Assembly: GCA_964569315.1 (NCBI GenBank)
Contig: CAZMUZ010000099.1
Span: 1 to 14,107, forward strand
DNA from: CADEFF01 sp964569315
GTDB taxonomy: Bacteria > Pseudomonadota > Alphaproteobacteria > Dongiales > Dongiaceae
Direction of reading: 5' to 3'
Length of the DNA: 14,107 bases
The notes beneath the pieces were generated by a model that was not told where the DNA came from, searched no databases, and was given only the letters and a program-made list of their open reading frames with translations. The position numbers and the translations under genes are program-made. Shown here piece after piece: positions 13,799 to 14,107 of this stretch; position 1 is the stretch's first letter, and the number at the start of each line of letters is the position of its first letter.

Positions 13799-13859
13799 GC
13801 GGCCCGGATCCTCCCGATCCCCGGACATCATCAGCGCGCCGCAACGCCTCGGACCTTCC

Positions 13860-14107
13860 ATGATCGGCGCCAATCTCGGTCTGCTCTTCACGGCCTTCAC
13901 CTGGGCCACGCAGATCGCCGCCTTCGACATCCTGCTCGAGCATTGGGATCCTTATTTCCTGGCGACGCTCCGCTATTCCTGGGCGGCGCCGGTCCTGCTG
14001 CTCGCGGTGAAGCTGACCGAGCGCGGGCCGCTCATCCCGAACTTCGTCCCCCCGCACCGGCTCTGGCTTCTCGGCGGCGTCGGCATCGGGCTTTTCTCGC
14101 CCTGCCT
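13860..14107 (+). CDS. EamA/DMT-family transporter, cut by right edge
   Basis: The first 82 residues are present and the frame is open to the window end. The sequence begins MIGANLGLLFTAFTWATQIA, a typical EamA first membrane segment. A second segment is around 34-52 (YFLATLRYSWAAPVLLLAV, with the usual R-Y/F-x-x-A pattern), and a third starts at LWLLGGVGIGLF (69-80). It is a distant relative of the EamA protein encoded at 11974-12879, not a close copy. An in-frame ATG at 13797 would add 21 polar residues but overlaps a possible -10 box; neither start has a clear Shine-Dalgarno. Substrate unknown. Confidence 0.8.
   Translation, partial: MIGANLGLLFTAFTWATQIAAFDILLEHWDPYFLATLRYSWAAPVLLLAVKLTERGPLIPNFVPPHRLWLLGGVGIGLFSPC

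Noticed and set aside
1..14107. CRISPR arrays, transposons, phage or defence islands
   Set aside because: No regularly spaced repeats, terminal inverted repeats, transposase or nuclease/helicase gene sets were seen; nearly all genes are ordinary metabolic or transport genes.

Overview
The window is high-GC chromosomal DNA that fits an alphaproteobacterium, probably of the Rhodospirillales type. The reasons are the strong G/C third-position bias, the short alphaproteobacterial form of NAD kinase, the Map, ArgE and crotonase sequence styles, and the frequent TTG starts. The order-level assignment is an inference from overall look, not from a search. Coding density is high. I see no transposase, integrase, phage gene, CRISPR array, toxin-antitoxin pair or composition break.

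Layout, left to right. (1) 1-104, minus: the first codons of an exported protein that runs off the left edge. (2) 252-1019, plus: NAD kinase, whose 3' end overlaps a convergent N-formylglutamate amidohydrolase (997-1893, minus). (3) 1975-3147, plus: ArgE-type deacetylase, followed by a predicted secreted alpha/beta hydrolase (3217-4026) whose nucleophile position is Asp instead of Ser/Cys. (4) 4031-6215, minus: a two-gene unit resembling ectoine hydrolase (DoeA/EutD) and N-acetyl-diaminobutyrate deacetylase (DoeB/EutE). (5) 6532-6618, minus: tRNA-Leu(UAA) flanked by hairpins. (6) 6789-8903, minus: a SAM-dependent methyltransferase, a CinA-N/MoaB-like molybdopterin-binding domain protein, and a small lipoprotein. 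(7) 9371-10195, plus: type I methionine aminopeptidase. (8) 10330-12879, plus: a tight three-gene unit made of an ABC-2 polysaccharide-export permease, its ATPase and an EamA/DMT transporter. (9) 12913-13731, minus: a crotonase-family enzyme, divergent from a second EamA/DMT gene cut by the right edge.

How the genes may work together. Four neighbouring genes (997-6215) encode hydrolases of N-acylated amino acids or closely related amides: N-formylglutamate, N-acetylornithine, ectoine and N-acetyl-diaminobutyrate. This suggests amino-acid or compatible-solute catabolism, but no dedicated ectoine transporter, transaminase or regulator is in view. The Wzm/Wzt/EamA unit is likely translationally coupled and could export a glycan; no glycosyltransferase lies in the window.

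I found no clearly new multi-gene system. The items most worth a second look are the Asp-nucleophile secreted hydrolase, the stand-alone DoeA/DoeB-like pair, the Wzm-Wzt-EamA unit, and several palindromic or hairpin structures in the intergenic regions.
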